Shown: piece by piece, positions 10,998 through 23,288 of the stretch
Numbering within the stretch: position 1 is the stretch's first letter
Layout: every line of letters starts with the position of its first letter
Assembly (NCBI RefSeq): GCF_963576675.1
Contig: NC_088916.1
Span: 13,554,501 to 13,618,500, forward strand
DNA length: 64,000 nt
Source: Euphorbia lathyris
Taxonomy: Eukaryota > Streptophyta > Magnoliopsida > Malpighiales > Euphorbiaceae
Reading direction: 5' to 3'
Position numbers and translations under genes: made by a program
The notes under the pieces: generated by a model
What the model was told of the DNA's origin: nothing
The model's input: only the letters and a program-made list of their open reading frames with translations
Databases searched by the model: none

Positions 10998-11675
10998 TTT
11001 GATTTATATCTGGACTGTTGTATGTAACAAACTGCCCGTATATATATATATATTTTCTTTTGCTTGCACGTGCGATTGTTGCTTTATTCCTTATTGCCCT
11101 TTGTTTTCATACGTGACCCTTGCCCTTTTGCCGACTCCATATTTGTATTTCCTCGTAGTTTAGTTTCGTTTCCGCTAGGGTGGCCAGACCCTTTTTGCAA
11201 TTTTTTGAGTACTCGTTAATTCGCTTAATTTTATGCCTTATCTTATAATTTTTCTTTCGAAAATAATATAATCATAAGGTTTTACGAGTGATGCGTAATC
11301 ATGCATCCGCCTTTCTTTAAGAGGCAACACATTTATGTGTTTTTAAGTTCAAGGTTTTTGCGAGTGATGCGTAATCATGCATCCGCCTTTCTTAATAGGC
11401 AACACATTTATGTGTTTTTAAGTTTAACCATAAGGTTTTTGCGCGATTTACCCGCTTTTTGTTTGTAGATAACACACTGAAGTGGTTGTCCTAAAAAGGA
11501 TCCGCACTCAAACGCCGTATGTAACAATTGAATATCTTTATTGATAAAAGAAAAGACTTTTTGTTACATTGGTATATGAAATGTGCGGGATCAAAGCCTC
11601 ATTAAAACCTTTTATCAGAAAACCCAGTGGGAAAAAACTCATAAAAGGAAAAAGAGTACTCGTCATTTCCCTGAA
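10998..11675. other. Spacer between the antisense gene and the end of pol, with tandem repeats
   Basis: Contains a TA microsatellite (about 11039-11051) just after the antisense stop, which may lie in its 3' UTR, and the 75-bp tandem repeat 11276-11443. No coding frame. Confidence 0.6.
11276..11443. repeat. 75-bp tandem repeat, two copies plus a partial third
   Basis: Copies start at 11276 and 11351 and share AAGGTTTT, GCGAGTGATGCGTAATC and ACACATTTATGTG blocks; a short third start is at 11432. Short tandem repeats in the region between pol and the 3' LTR are common in Tat elements. Confidence 0.75.
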
Positions 11676-14600
11676 CTACCCGGCCCGTTTATATAGGCGC
11701 AGATTTTCTAGATTCCAGGTGCGCGGGAGCTTTTTTCCGCTCATTTCTTCTATTTCAAAAGTTGATGGTCCCAGCTTCTTGGATACTCTGTATGGTCCGA
11801 TCCAGTTGACGCCTAATTTGCCTTTGCCATCTCTGGATTGTATTTTGTCCGCTTTTTTCAAGACCAAGTCGTTCTCGTTGATTATCACTTTTCGCACCCT
11901 TCTGTCATGATATTTCTTGATTCTATTGCGGTACACTGCCATTCGCATGTAAGCTTTTTCTCTTCATTCTTCAACAGAATCCAATGCATCTCTAATGTTG
12001 ATAGGATTTTGTGTGTCGCAATAATAAATTATTCGATCTGTAGGCGACTTGATTTCAACAGGTAGGACTGCTTCGGCTCCATAAACCAGCGAGAAAGGTG
12101 TTTCGCTAGTTGCTGCTTTTACAGAAGTTCTGTATGCCCATAACATATGGGGTATCTCATCCGCCCAACCTGTTTTTTTATCACCTAGCCGCTTCTTGAT
12201 ACCTTGAATCATGGCCCTGTTGGTAACCTCTGTCATACCATTCGATTGGGGATGGTTTACGGAAGAAAAATGATTCTTGATCCCCATGCTTTCGCAGTAT
12301 GCTTTGAACTTGACACAGTTGAACTGGGTGTCGTTGTCAGTTATAAGCTTTTGCGGGATTCCAAATCGCATGATAATGTTCTCTCGTAAGAACTCGATCA
12401 TTCGTTCAGGTGTTTGAGCGGTTACTGCCTCCGCTTCTACCCATTTGCTGAAGTGGTCAACTGCGACTACCAAGTACTTCCTTTTCTTTGTCGTTTCTGG
12501 GAATGGACCCACTATATCGATTCCCCATGTTGCGAATGGCCATGCCGTTATTATAGAGATTTGTTCGGCTCCGGGAACGTGCTTTTCATTCGCATGGATT
12601 TGACAGCTGTGACATTCCGCTACCATCTTCTGGGAATCCTCCATCACCTTTGGCCAATAGTATCCCATTAACTTGACCTTTCTTGCCAACGCCGCGGATG
12701 CTTCATGTGCGCCGCACATTCCTTCATGGAGTTCTCGCAGTACGTAGTCTCCTTCATTGCGGCTAACACATTTCAACCATGGACATGTATATGATTTTCA
12801 ATACAAAGTTCCATCTCGAATTGAGTATCTCGCTGATTGTCCAATTAGCTTTCTGGCTAGGCTTTTGTCATCTGGCAAATCTCCCTGCTCCAGATATTGG
12901 CGGATAGGTATCCGCCAATCTTCATCATCTTCCAGCTCTTCAACGACCATAATCTGATCGACTTCAAATGCCGGTGCGGATCTTATCTCCAAATTGCATG
13001 CTTTTTGATTCCATGGTTCTCTACTCGCCGCTGCTTTTGCCAGTTCATCATCCTTTGTGTTTTGGCCTCTTGGAACATGCACCATTTCCCAGACGACTCC
13101 CTTGTGTGTTAACTCATGCGTCAATCTGCCGACTATCTGATGGTATTTGACCAGATCTTCTTGTTTCACCAGATAGTTTTTTGTGATCTGATTTATCATG
13201 AGTTTAGAATCGCTGTAGATCACCACTCTTTCTGGCGTAAGTTCATTAAGCAGCTTCAATCCGCATATCATTGCTTCATACTCTGCGGCATTATTGGTAG
13301 TTTTGAAAGTTAACTTTGCCGCATAGTACATGCGAATAACCTCCGGGCCTTTGATGACGACTCCCAGTCCAGCCCCATCTGTGGATAATGCCCCATATGT
13401 GAATATGCTCCACTCTTCTTTTTGTGCCTTTGGACGTTCATCTTCATCCCACGTGAATTCATTCACGAAATCAGCAAGTACTTGACCTTTTAGTGCTGGT
13501 CTTCCTTCGTAGCGAATATCGAATTCCCCCAGGCGAATTGACCATTCCATTAATCGGCCGGATGCGTCAGGTTTCTGCAGTACCTTCCGCATTGGAATTC
13601 CGGTTCTCACAATGATAGTATGCGCCTGAAAGTATGGTTTTAGCCAAGCCGCCGTGGTTATCACCGCGAGAGCCATTTTGTCCAACTTCGAATACCGAAG
13701 TTCTGCATCCTTCAAGACCTTGCTCACATAGTACACTGGATATTGTTGGCCCTCTTCTTCTCGCACCATTACAGTGTATATCGCCATACTAGTGACGGAT
13801 ACGTAAAGAAATAAATCTTCTCCGTCCTCCGGCCTGCTCATTAAGGGCGGATAGCATAGCAGTCGCTTTATACCCTCAAATGCCTCTTGACAATCCGGCG
13901 TCCATTCAAAGGACTTAGATTTTTTGATGGCATTGTAGAAAGGTAGACATCTTCTAGCCGAGCATGATATGAATCGCCCTAATGCCACCAACCGCCCATT
14001 TAGTCTTTGTACTTCTCTTACGTTCCTCGGAGTTTTCATCTCCATTACTGCTTTAACCTTCTCAGGATTCGCCTCAACTCCCTTGCCACTAACAATGAAA
14101 CCCAGGAATTTTCATGCCCTTGCTCCGAACGTGCATTTTTCTGGGTTCAACTTGAGGCCATATTTGATTAGCACTTCCAGGATTTCTTTGATATCCTGCG
14201 GGTGGTCTCGCATCTTCTTGCTTTTGATGATCATGTCATCTACGTAGATTGAGAAGTTCTCGCCTGACTTGTTTGAAAATATCTTGTTCATCATCCTCTG
14301 GTATGTTGCTCCTGCGTTTTTCAATCCGAAGGGCATCACCTTGAAGCAATAAGTCGCCTGATGAGTTATGAATGATGTTTTGATTTCATCCGCCTTCTCC
14401 ATGGGTATCTGGTGGTAACTGGATTTCACGTCGGTGAACGATAAAGCTTCAAATCCTGCAGTTCCATCTACCAATATATCAATGTTAGGTAGCGGATACA
14501 TATCCTTCGGACAAGCTTTATTCAGATCCTTGAAGTCGACACACATTCTGTACGTTCCATTTGGCTTTTTAACTAGCACCACATTGGCTAGCCACTCCGG

Positions 14601-14722
14601 ATAGGTGACTTCTCGAATTGCATCTGATTTTAGCAAATCCGCCACAGCTTTTTCAATCGCCTTCTGCCGCTCTGGAGCGTGTCCTCTCTTTTTCTGTCGC
14701 ACTGGGGTTGCACCTTTGTCCA
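11676..14722 (-). pseudogene. Tat pol: reverse transcriptase, RNase H, second RNase H, integrase
   Basis: Read leftward from the hAT insertion. The RT has KPNGTYRMCVDFKDLN, FGLKNAGATYQR and a YVDD box (about 14228-14246). The first RNase H follows, then a second, archaeal-type RNase H (about 13050-13450). The integrase has an HHCC-like region and a D-D-E core: GIDIVGP, ITDNDTQF, EVTNR. The frame is one and the same throughout, interrupted only by TGA at about 14109-14111, 12795-12797 and 11964-11966; the end at 11676 looks like the true stop. In the second RNase H the first catalytic Asp appears replaced (FTYGALSTDGAG, where the family has xDGxxxxxGAG), so that domain was probably inactive or has been hit by mutation. 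With the gag-protease ORF it forms one broken polyprotein frame. Confidence 0.9.
14715..14722. repeat. 8-bp target duplication, left side of hAT element
   Basis: TTTGTCCA here is repeated at 16762-16769, directly flanking the terminal inverted repeats. Confidence 0.9.
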
Positions 14723-16761
14723 TAGGGCTGGGCGTGGATCCTGGAGATACTGGACCGGACCGAATATCCGAGGAAAAAACTCCGGAATTGGACCGGACCG
14801 TTGACTTTTTTTGGAGAACCGAACTGGATTGGACCGTTGACTTTTCGTCAAAGAACTGGACCGAACTGGACCGAAATTTATCCAGGACCGGACCGATAAC
14901 CGGATTGGATTGGATTGGATTGGACCGAACTGAAATAACCGAAAATTTAGCAATAATAAATTTATATTTCATACATTAACTTTATATAAAGAGAAATATT
15001 ATATAAATTTATAATTTATTAATAAGGTATAACATTATATATAGTCATATAAATTATCCTGATTAATTCCCGTTTATAAAATGAAATAAAAAATATTTAC
15101 CTAAAATATAGACATAGAGAATCGAACACCTATCCAAATGGAACATTGTTAATCGCCTTAACCATACCAATTCTACTTCTTATTAACCATTTAATTTAAT
15201 TAAGTAACAAATATTAGAAGTTTTAAATATTAAAATTTTTAAACATTTTATAAAATAGAATCACGTGCTTCTTTTACCCATTCTCTCTGCTTCGGTTTTT
15301 TTCTAGGGTTCTATCTCCTCCACTGCACTCCATCACTGCTACCACCTCGCACACCGCCACCTCCACCTTGCACAGCGCCACCTCCACCTTTTACCGATCT
15401 AAACTCTAGTAAGTTTTCTAAACTCTGGACTTTTATATTTCAATTTCTAAACTCAGTGTTGTGTACATTGTGTAGATTTGAAGTTTTATATGTTCTGTGT
15501 TATATTTGAAGTTTTATATGTTAGGGTATTAGATATAGTTCTTAATTAATTCACAGAAGCTTCCTCTAATGGAAAATCAATTAGGAAAATTTTCTTCACC
15601 TGGTTTTTCAGCCATGAAAAATTTTCTAGACAGCCACTCCCACCTTTCCCATCTCATCACCTTTTGTTCAATCGGGTATTATATGGTCTTATAGCTGAAA
15701 AACCTTTGCTTAATCTGCCAAGTGAGGACAACATCAATCTGTGACTGAGATACCGACATTGATGAATTGAACCTATAGAAATGCAGATATCATTGCCTAC
15801 CCCATCCGTCCTTAGTCAGATAACTAAGAATCAAAGAAATTTGATCATCCAAATCTTCTGTGAATAATTAGAAAGTGGACAACTTCTCTATTAAAAGCAG
15901 ATTGTTGATCACTTGTTAAGAATTCATAATTGTCAATGACATCTTGTTCTTCAAGTGATTGTGAAATATCACTGAAGAAAAGAATAGAGATTACAATAAA
16001 TATCATGAAAATCCTCAATTGGATATCTAAGGTTTTTTTAACCAAATCAAATGTACTTAGCATATTTTTTTTCCTTTTACTTTTTGCTAGTGTGTTGATT
16101 AATTTTATTGAAGTGAAAACTAATTAATTTAACAAAATATGGTAAATTTTATATGTTTAGGTTGATGTTTGGCTTTTACTACCTTTGCTTTGGAAAACAA
16201 GGAATTTGTTGTGTTAAGAAGATTCAATTACAAATTGGGATGATGATTAGAAAGATCTTGCTAATGAAGTGTTGTCTTTTTTGAATTAAAGGTTGTTTGT
16301 TTTTATAGATTTGTTATTTTGTAACTTTGATTTTGTGGGTTTTTTTAGCCTTGTTGTCTACCGTAACTTTTAATACTTTGATTTTGTGGGGTTTTTTTAT
16401 CCTTGTTATCTACTGTAACTTTTAATGAATGTTGTTTACTTCCTAAAAAAAATATCATTTATTTCAAGTTATGTAAGATAATAAAATTTTATATTTTATT
16501 ATCTTGTAAATTAAATTTTTAATTTATTTTTTAGGACTTAAACTATTAGATATTTATCCGAATCACCGAAAAATTATATTGGATTGGACCGGAACCGAAT
16601 CTCCCCCGAATTGGACTGGACTGAAATTTTGGGGCAATTCAATTCTGGAGATTTATTCTTTCAATCCAATCCTGGAGATTTCCTTTTATTAATCTCCGAA
16701 TTTCAATCCAATACTGGAGATTCATGAATCCCCGACTTGGACCGAACTGTGCCCAGCCCTA
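14723..16761. mobile_element. Non-autonomous hAT element, 2.04 kb, inside Tat polyprotein gene
   Basis: Terminal inverted repeats TAGGGCTGGGC / GCCCAGCCCTA (11 bp) with a perfect 8-bp TSD TTTGTCCA are diagnostic of the hAT superfamily. Both ends carry sub-terminal GGACCGGACCG and GGACCGAACTG motifs, typical of hAT transposase binding arrays, and a GGATT microsatellite (about 14901-14925). No transposase frame is present. The interior is AT-rich; around 15300-15420 it includes a CT-rich stretch with CCACCTCCACCTT repeats that looks like a plant 5' UTR, possibly captured. It interrupts the gag-pol frame of the Tat element exactly at the target site, so it came later. Confidence 0.9.
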
Positions 16762-19344
16762 TTTGTCCACATTCAAACGATGGGTTGCTATATCTGGACT
16801 TATTCCTTTCAGCACTTCATTCGGAGCGGCGAATGCCGACTCGCATTGGATCAACACCTCGGTAATGGCTTTCTTCGTTTCCTCGGGGAGTCCTGCCGCT
16901 ATTCGTACATTCTTGTCATTTGAGATGGCGAATAGTTCTGTTTCTCCTAATGCTTCTGCCGGCAACTTCTCATCAACTTTATCCTCTTCACCTAGCTTTG
17001 GTTCAAGTGACAATGTATAGGCTTGTTGAGATACAAGTTGATCACCTTCAACTATGACTCGCCCTTGGTGTGTTGGCAAATGTAATGTCAAGTGCTTCAT
17101 TGAGATGAGCGATTCCGTTTCCGATAGGAACGGACGCCCCAGAATTATGTTGTAGGCCAACGGGAGATCAACAATTGCGAATTCTAGATCACCTCGCCAT
17201 TTTAGATTCTTATCGCCCATTTCTGCTTCCAACACCACTTGTCCACTTGTTTGAGACGATTGACCTCCAAAACCAGTTACATCCATGAATGTATGTTCCA
17301 CTCGCTCGTCATTAATTCCCAACTTGTTGAATGCAGTCCGAGTAATAACATTACAAGAACTGCCAGTATCAATAAGGACCCGCTTGACGTCCCATCCTTC
17401 TACAGCCATCGTAATCACCAAAGCATCCGCATGCGGCTCCGTGATTCGCGCAAATGAGTAATTGAGGGCATCCCCCCTATGCATGTTGCTTTTTCGCTGT
17501 TCACGGCGAGCCCTTTTTGTTGGCGGCTCATAGATCCCGCCAGCTATCATGTTTATCACCCCTTTCTTCTGTTTCTTTTCGGGCCTTGCTTCTCCCTCAT
17601 GCGGGAGCGTTGTTTTCTCATCAATCGTTTCTTTTCTTACGAATTGGCCTAGCTTGCCCCTCTCAATCAGCTTTTCTATTTCCTTCTTCAGTTCATAGCA
17701 ATCGTTCGTGTCATGGCCGTTCAATCTGTGGAACCTGCAATATTTGTTAGGATATCGCCCCAAACTAGTTCGGCCTTTCGCCTCGGGGAACCGCACATCC
17801 TTCTTCAGGGGGTTCTTTTCGATCCAAAGTAACACCTCCTGGCGAGTCGTATTCAATGGTGTTTGATATCCTCCCCCTTGAAAGGAGCGATCGCCTCTGC
17901 GAACAAAATTACCCTTGGACTGGGTCTGGCGTCGATTGTCCGAAGTGGATCTAGCAGCATCTCTCTCTCTCCGGGTTTGAGCTCTATGTTCTCTGTTGAC
18001 ATCATCCACTTCCATGAATTCCTTTGCTATCTTCATGAGTTCGGCCACTGTGCGCGGCTTATTGCGGATGATTTCCTCCCACATGCTCCAATCCGTGGTT
18101 CCATCCGCCATGATGTTGCGGATTCTCACGATATCCGGGTTCTGCAACCGCACCAGAATATCGTTGAATGCCACAACAAATTCCCTTAGGGAATTATAGT
18201 TCCTCTGTTTGATCTCCTTCAGCTGCCTATCCGTCACATCTGCCGCTTTACAGCCCACGAACTTGGCACAGAAATCACGACTGTATTGATTCCAGTTGTG
18301 AATAGATTCAGCAGGTAAAGACCGAAACCAATCAGATGCCGCTCCGCCCAAAGTGGTCGAGAATAATCTGCAAATTATACTTTCACTCGCTCCCGCAACA
18401 TCCATTAATTCTCTGTAGTTCCTGACATGAGCCTCAGGATCAGAATTAGGATCCCCATAGTATTTAGGTATCGCCGGGGCCTTTATCCTGTGATCTGGTA
18501 TAAATTCTCGCAACGACGGAGCAAAAGGCGAATCACTCTGCACCTCTGCTCTTGCCCTAGGCGTGTACCCCATTCGCTCCATCATGTTCCGTAGTTGATT
18601 TTCCAACTCAAGATTGGGTATTCGCCGAACCTCTTCCATCCGCTGCTGGTGAACTCTAGGTGGCATCCACCCGCCAATTGATGTTGAGATTTGTTCTCGC
18701 CGTGGTTCTAGCCGTCGTCCGGTTATAGGATCAAAGTTCCAGGTGTGCTCCTGCCCAAACGTATTCGCCCCAGACGCCATTAATTCTGAATGCCCGTTAA
18801 CCAAGGGTTCCGTGTGTTGTAGTGGAAGGATTTCTGGCATTCCCGATGTCGGTTGGGATGTTTGCCAGGTCGGATGGATCGTCATACTAGGATCGTGGTA
18901 CGAGTAGTTGCTTGGATGGCTGCGTGGGTTCATGCGACTACTCTGACCTATCTGGGTTAGCTCTCGAGATGGCTGCGGAAGCGCAGATTTGGCGGCAGTA
19001 GTCGATGGTTGTGTGGAGACAACAACAGGTTGTTGAGGAGCAGCCGCCACGGCGGTATTATGATCGGCCATTGTGGTTAACAAACTAATCATTCGATCCC
19101 CCGCCGCTTGGCTCATATTTGAAGCCAAGACTTGTCCTGCCATTTGTACGAAATCGCTATTGGACATCTCCATTTCATTTTGCACTTGAACCTCCAATAA
19201 GGGACTCAATTGTCCCGAAGGGCTTGACGAGCTAGGCACCACAGGCTGCGTACTTGCAGGTTGCGAATTCGCAATCCGTGGACCCCTTGAGTTCATACTA
19301 GTGGATCTGGTTGTAACGCCGGTCGTTCGTGATGGTTCTGACAT
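16762..19344 (-). CDS. Tat gag-protease (N-terminal part of the gag-pol frame)
   Basis: ATG at 19342-19344 lies 58 bp inside the 5' LTR. About 860 codons are open up to the hAT insertion at 16761. Residues 1-280 are Ser/Pro/Gln-rich. Residues about 285-400 are a retrotransposon gag capsid domain (IPKYYGDPNSDPEAHVRNY, then LFSTTLGGAASDWF). A Lys/Arg-rich linker is followed by a CRFHRLNGHDTNDC zinc-knuckle-like motif at about 536-549. The aspartic protease has VLIDTGSSCN with the DTG active site at about 659-661. Because of the hAT element it now reads into foreign sequence; the rest of the frame continues at 14722. Gag and protease themselves carry no stop. Confidence 0.88.
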
Positions 19345-19384
19345 GTTCTTTATGTACCTTTAACCAAATGTTGGTAAAAAAGGT

Positions 19385-19402
19385 CCACGTTCATCACACC
19401 AA
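19385..19402 (-). other. Primer binding site of the Tat element
   Basis: On the minus strand TTGGTGTGATGAACGTGG follows the 5' LTR directly. Position fits a tRNA primer site with a TGG start; I could not assign the tRNA from memory. Confidence 0.55.
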
Positions 19403-19872
19403 TGATAACTTGCTGGATCCGATTTGATGATCTCCACCGTAGTTACCTGCAAAACAGAACCGGAGACAGGATCTCCGGGAAAACTCTCCGACGATCAAGT
19501 CAGTTTTTGTAGGCGGGTTGGTAAATTGACAATAGTATTGTGGGAAAAATGTGAATGTACCTTTCCCCCTTTGGCCTTAGGGCTTTTTATAAGTGTTCTT
19601 AAGTAACCGCCGAGGGCGGTTACCCCTTCCAGGCCATGTTCCGAGGGCGGTTACTCCTTTTTAGGTCATGCCCCCTCTCGTGGCTTTCGTGGCAACAAAC
19701 GTGGTATCGTTTGTCCTAAGTGGGAGTTTTAGTGCTCCATTTAGGAATTCGGGGCGGTTACTCACTTCACCCGCTTCCTCTATTCGGGTCCCATCCCATC
19801 TTAGACCATGGATCTAAGTATGGGATGGGCCCGTGTAATGAATTCGGCCCGGTTTGGCTTCGCGGGTCATCA
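19403..19872 (-). repeat. 5' LTR of the Tat element
   Basis: 470 bp, pairs with 7928-8396. The gag ATG and the primer site lie just inside it. Confidence 0.93.
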
Positions 19873-20227
19873 AAATCATACAATCAATCATTCACCAAAT
19901 TAATTAACAAATTCCTGTCAATGAAAAAATCGTAGAAATAAGCAAATATCTTGTTAACTATACACTCAGCAACATATCAAGAAAAAGTAAGGGAACTATT
20001 GATAGCTCAAATAAGAATTGCTCCTTCATCAATTATTCCCATATATGTCCTTGAACACGATATCCTTGAGAAAATCGCTTCAAAAAAAATTTCAATTTCC
20101 TTGAACACGATATGCAATTTTTTAAACATGTGTATATATAATTAAATTCAATAAAAAAATATAGGACATCCTTGGAAATATGGATGTATAATTTAGTTCA
20201 TTCCACTGTAATCAACAATTAATAAAA

Positions 20228-20466
20228 GGGATAAGGTACACAATAGACCTATGATTTTTGGGAGGTATCAATTTATGCTCTACGTATATAATATAGCCAA
20301 TATAGACTTAATGTTTAAAAAAGGTACCAATTTAAGCTTCAGGGAATAATAGAAATGACTTTATTGAGGCCTAAACTGGTACCTTTTTTAAAGGTTAAGC
20401 CTATATTGGTGCTATTTTGAGCATATAGCTCCCAAAAACCATAGACATATTTTGGTACTTTATCCC
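20228..20466. mobile_element. Foldback MITE with 9-bp TSD (Mutator-like)
   Basis: The 239-bp element starts GGGATAAGGTAC and ends GTACTTTATCCC. Its two arms, about 100 bp each, are near-complete inverted copies and could form one long hairpin. The 9-bp TSD TTAATAAAA is at 20219-20227 and 20467-20475, the length used by Mutator-like elements. Confidence 0.85.
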
Positions 20467-21031
20467 TTAATAAAACTTTGTAAAACTCTAAAGAACAAAA
20501 AGCATTAGAGAATAAAATGAAAAAAGGAACTGAACCAATAAAGATACAACAGGAAATAAGGAAAACCTGTGAAAATAAGAAATTCAATAATGTCTCTGCA
20601 TAGAACATCTGTCTTTTCTTTCTAAAAAAACTGTCTTTTCTAAGATTTGTGTTACAATCTAACTATCTCCGAAGACGTAGAGTTTAGCCGGTGAGAACAA
20701 CCATAAATATGGTTAATAAATTAGAACAGAAGCTGAAAATACAAAGAAAAAGGGGAAAATTGAATGTTAGTAAAAAGAAGTGTATATTTACTTTAAAGTT
20801 TTTGGACGTATAGCCTCTATAATTCAGAAACCAACTGAAAATGGAGGTTTACCTTATTAAAGATTCATTACCATTTCTTAACTGAAACCTCTGCAACCCC
20901 ACGGAAAGAAAATTATCCAACAGAACAGACAGGTAATTTCTGGTGTAACTGAGTGGCTGCTCAAGAGCTTGCCTAACATAACAGGAGACCAGGTTCAGTT
21001 CAATTTTTTTTAATTGAAATAATACACTAAG

Positions 21032-21183
21032 GACTCAATGTTGGTCCACAAACCAATAAATGGCAGAAACTACCTTGCCTCTAAACATGCAGTGAATTTG
21101 ATACACTGACTCAATGTTGGTCTCAGAAACCAAAAAATGGCAGAAAATACCTTGCCTCTAAACATGCAGTGAATTTGACAATC
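21032..21183. repeat. 76-bp direct tandem duplication
   Basis: GACTCAATGTTGGT starts at 21032 and again at 21108, and both copies contain CCTTGCCTCTAAACATGC. A few substitutions separate them. No function seen. Confidence 0.75.
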
Positions 21184-21355
21184 TCCGAAATCCAATCATC
21201 TATAACACTCAGAGCATTAGTGTCAATGAGTTGGAAGCTGAAGCTCATAACTCTACCTAGGCAACCTTAGATATGAACTGCAAAACAAATGAAAATCAAA
21301 GAGATAACATGTTGATGTTTTAAGACAAATAAACGGCTTAAATCCCTATACAAAC

Positions 21356-23288
21356 TGTTGGGTATACATCCCAAGTCCCACATCGGAAAGATACAAGGGA
21401 GATGCATAGTTTATAAAGAAGTTCACCAACTACATTAGTATGAGGCCTTTTGGGAAGGAGCCCAAAAACAAATCCGTGCGGGCTTGGCCCAAAGCGGACA
21501 ATATCATACTAATGGTCGAGCTGTTGGTGAACTTGTGGGCCCTACAAATGGTATCAGAGCCGATGGTTCGGCTGGAAAAACGTGCATACAATGCTCAAAG
21601 TCATGGTGCATGAGATCTAAGGAGATGTGGGAGGCTCAGTGTGACCTCGCGATGGGAAATCTGTGCTTGGTGCCTTGTGTCGAAAGTCTTCCTGATATTG
21701 TGGTGGTCAGGCGGCGTGTTTCGCGAGTTGGCGGCGGTACAAGATGATTAGACAGATTATCGCTGAAGGGGAGGCTTATGGTCCTTGGTCTGAGGGGAGG
21801 ATTGTTGGGTATACATCCCAAGTCCCACATTGGAAAGATACAAGGGAGTTGCATAGTTTATAAAGAAGTTCACAACTACATTAGTATGAGGCCTTTTGGG
21901 AAGGAACCCAAAAACAAATCCGTGCGGGCTTGGCCCAAAGCGGACAATATCATACTAATGGTGGAGCTGTTGGTGAACTCGTGGGCCCAACAAATGGTAT
22001 CAGAGCCGATGGTTCGGCTGAGAGAACATGCATGAGATCTAAGGAGATGTGGGAGGCTCTCAGTGTGACCTCGCGATGGGAAATCTGTGCTTGGTGCCTT
22101 GTGTCAAAAGTCTTCCTGATATTGTGGTGGTCAGGTGGCGTGTTTCGCGGGTTGGCGGCGGTACAAGATGATTAGACAGATTATCGCTGAAGGGGAGGCT
22201 TGTGGTCCTTGGGCTGAGGGGAGGATTGTTGGGTATACATCCCAAGTCCCACATCGGAAAGATACAAGGGAGATGCATAGTTTATAAAGAAGTTCACCAA
22301 CTACATTAGTATGAGGCATTTTGGGAAGGAGCCCAAAAACAAATCCGTGCGGGTTTGGCCCAAAGCGGACAATATCATACTAATGGTCGAGCTGTTGGTG
22401 AACTTGTGGGCCCTACAAATGGTATCAGAGCCGATGGTTCAGCTGGAAAAACGTGCATACAATGCTCAAAGTCATGGTGCATGAGATCTAAGGAGATGTG
22501 GGAGGCTCAGTGTGACCTCGCGATGGGAAATCTGTGCTTGGTGCCTTGTGTCGAAAGTCTTCCTGATATTGTGGTGGTCAGGCGGCGTGTTTCACGGGTT
22601 GGCGGCGGTACAAGTTGATTAGACAGATTATCGCTGAAGGGGAGGCTTATGGTCCTTGGTCTGAGGGGAGGATTGTTGGGTATACATCCCAAGTCCCACA
22701 TTGGAAAGATACAAGGGAGTTGCATAGTTTATAAAGAAGTTCACAACTACATTAGTATGAGGCCTTTTGGGAAGGAACCCAAAAACAAATCCGTGCGGGC
22801 TTGGCCCAAAGCGGACAATATCATACTAATGGTGGAGCTGTTGGTGAACTCGTGGGCCCAACAAATGGTATCAGAGCCGATGGTTCGGCTGGGAGAACAT
22901 GCATGAGATCTAAGGAGATGTGGGAGGCTCTCAGTGTGACCTCGCGATGGGAAATCTGTGCTTGGTGCCTTATGTCGAAAGTCTTCCTGATATTGTGGTG
23001 GTCAGGCGGCGTGTTTCGCGGGTTGGCGGCGGTACAAGATGATTAGATAGATTATCGCTGAAGGGGAGGCTTGTGGTCCTTGGGCTGAGGGGAGGATTGT
23101 TGGGTATACATCCCAAGTCCCACATCGGAAAGATACAAGGGAGATGCATAGTTTATAAAGAAGTTCACCAACTACATTAGTATGAGGCATTTTGGGAAGG
23201 AGCCCAAAAACAAATCCGTGCGGGCTTGGCCCAAAGCGGACAATATCATACTAATGGTCGAGCTGTTGGTGAACTTGTGGGCCCAACA
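21356..23288 (+). mobile_element. Tandem TRIM array: five LTRs, four internal regions, one TSD
   Basis: LTRs (190-191 bp, TGTTGGG...CCCAACA or CCCTACA) lie at 21356-21546, 21803-21992, 22227-22417, 22674-22863 and 23098-23288. Each of the first four is followed two bases later by TGGTATCAGAGCC, the initiator-tRNA-Met primer site, then by 230-260 bp of noncoding sequence ending in purine-rich GCTGAGGGGAGGAT (a polypurine tract) before the next LTR. A single 5-bp TSD CAAAC (21351-21355 and 23289-23293) flanks the whole array. LTR starts are spaced 447, 424, 447 and 424 bp, giving an exact 871-bp higher-order period of two diverged monomers. There is no protein gene; TRIMs use proteins of other elements. 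Confidence 0.92.

Larger units (their letters stand above)
7928..19872 (-). mobile_element. Tat-lineage Ty3/gypsy LTR retrotransposon, complete, with nested hAT
   Basis: Both LTRs (7928-8396 and 19403-19872) start TGATAACTTG and end GGGTCATCA, and a 5-bp TSD AAATC flanks the element (7923-7927 and 19873-19877). The element reads leftward: gag-protease, reverse transcriptase, RNase H, a second RNase H, integrase, then a spacer with tandem repeats and an antisense gene. The two RNase H domains and the antisense gene before the 3' LTR are marks of the Tat lineage (Retand, RIRE2, Grande-type elements). Without the hAT insertion the element is about 9.9 kb. The LTRs differ by about 8 substitutions and one indel by eye (about 1.7%), indicating a young insertion. 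Pol contains stop codons, so it is not autonomous now. Confidence 0.93.
19878..21355. other. Helitron interior between the Tat element and the TRIM array
   Basis: Apart from the foldback MITE (20228-20466) and a 76-bp duplication (21032-21183) I see nothing coding. The sequence is AT-rich without a frame that resembles a protein family. Confidence 0.5.

Noticed and set aside
17239..18199. Plus-strand frames inside the Tat gag gene
   Set aside because: Shadows of the minus-strand gag-protease frame; no independent features.
21549..22880. TGGTATCAGAGCC motifs as tRNA genes or pieces
   Set aside because: Each lies two bases after an LTR end and lacks the rest of a tRNA; they are primer binding sites.
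21484..23190. Repeated 60-90 codon reading frames in the TRIM array
   Set aside because: They recur because the DNA repeats, overlap on both strands and span LTR boundaries; no protein family is recognisable.
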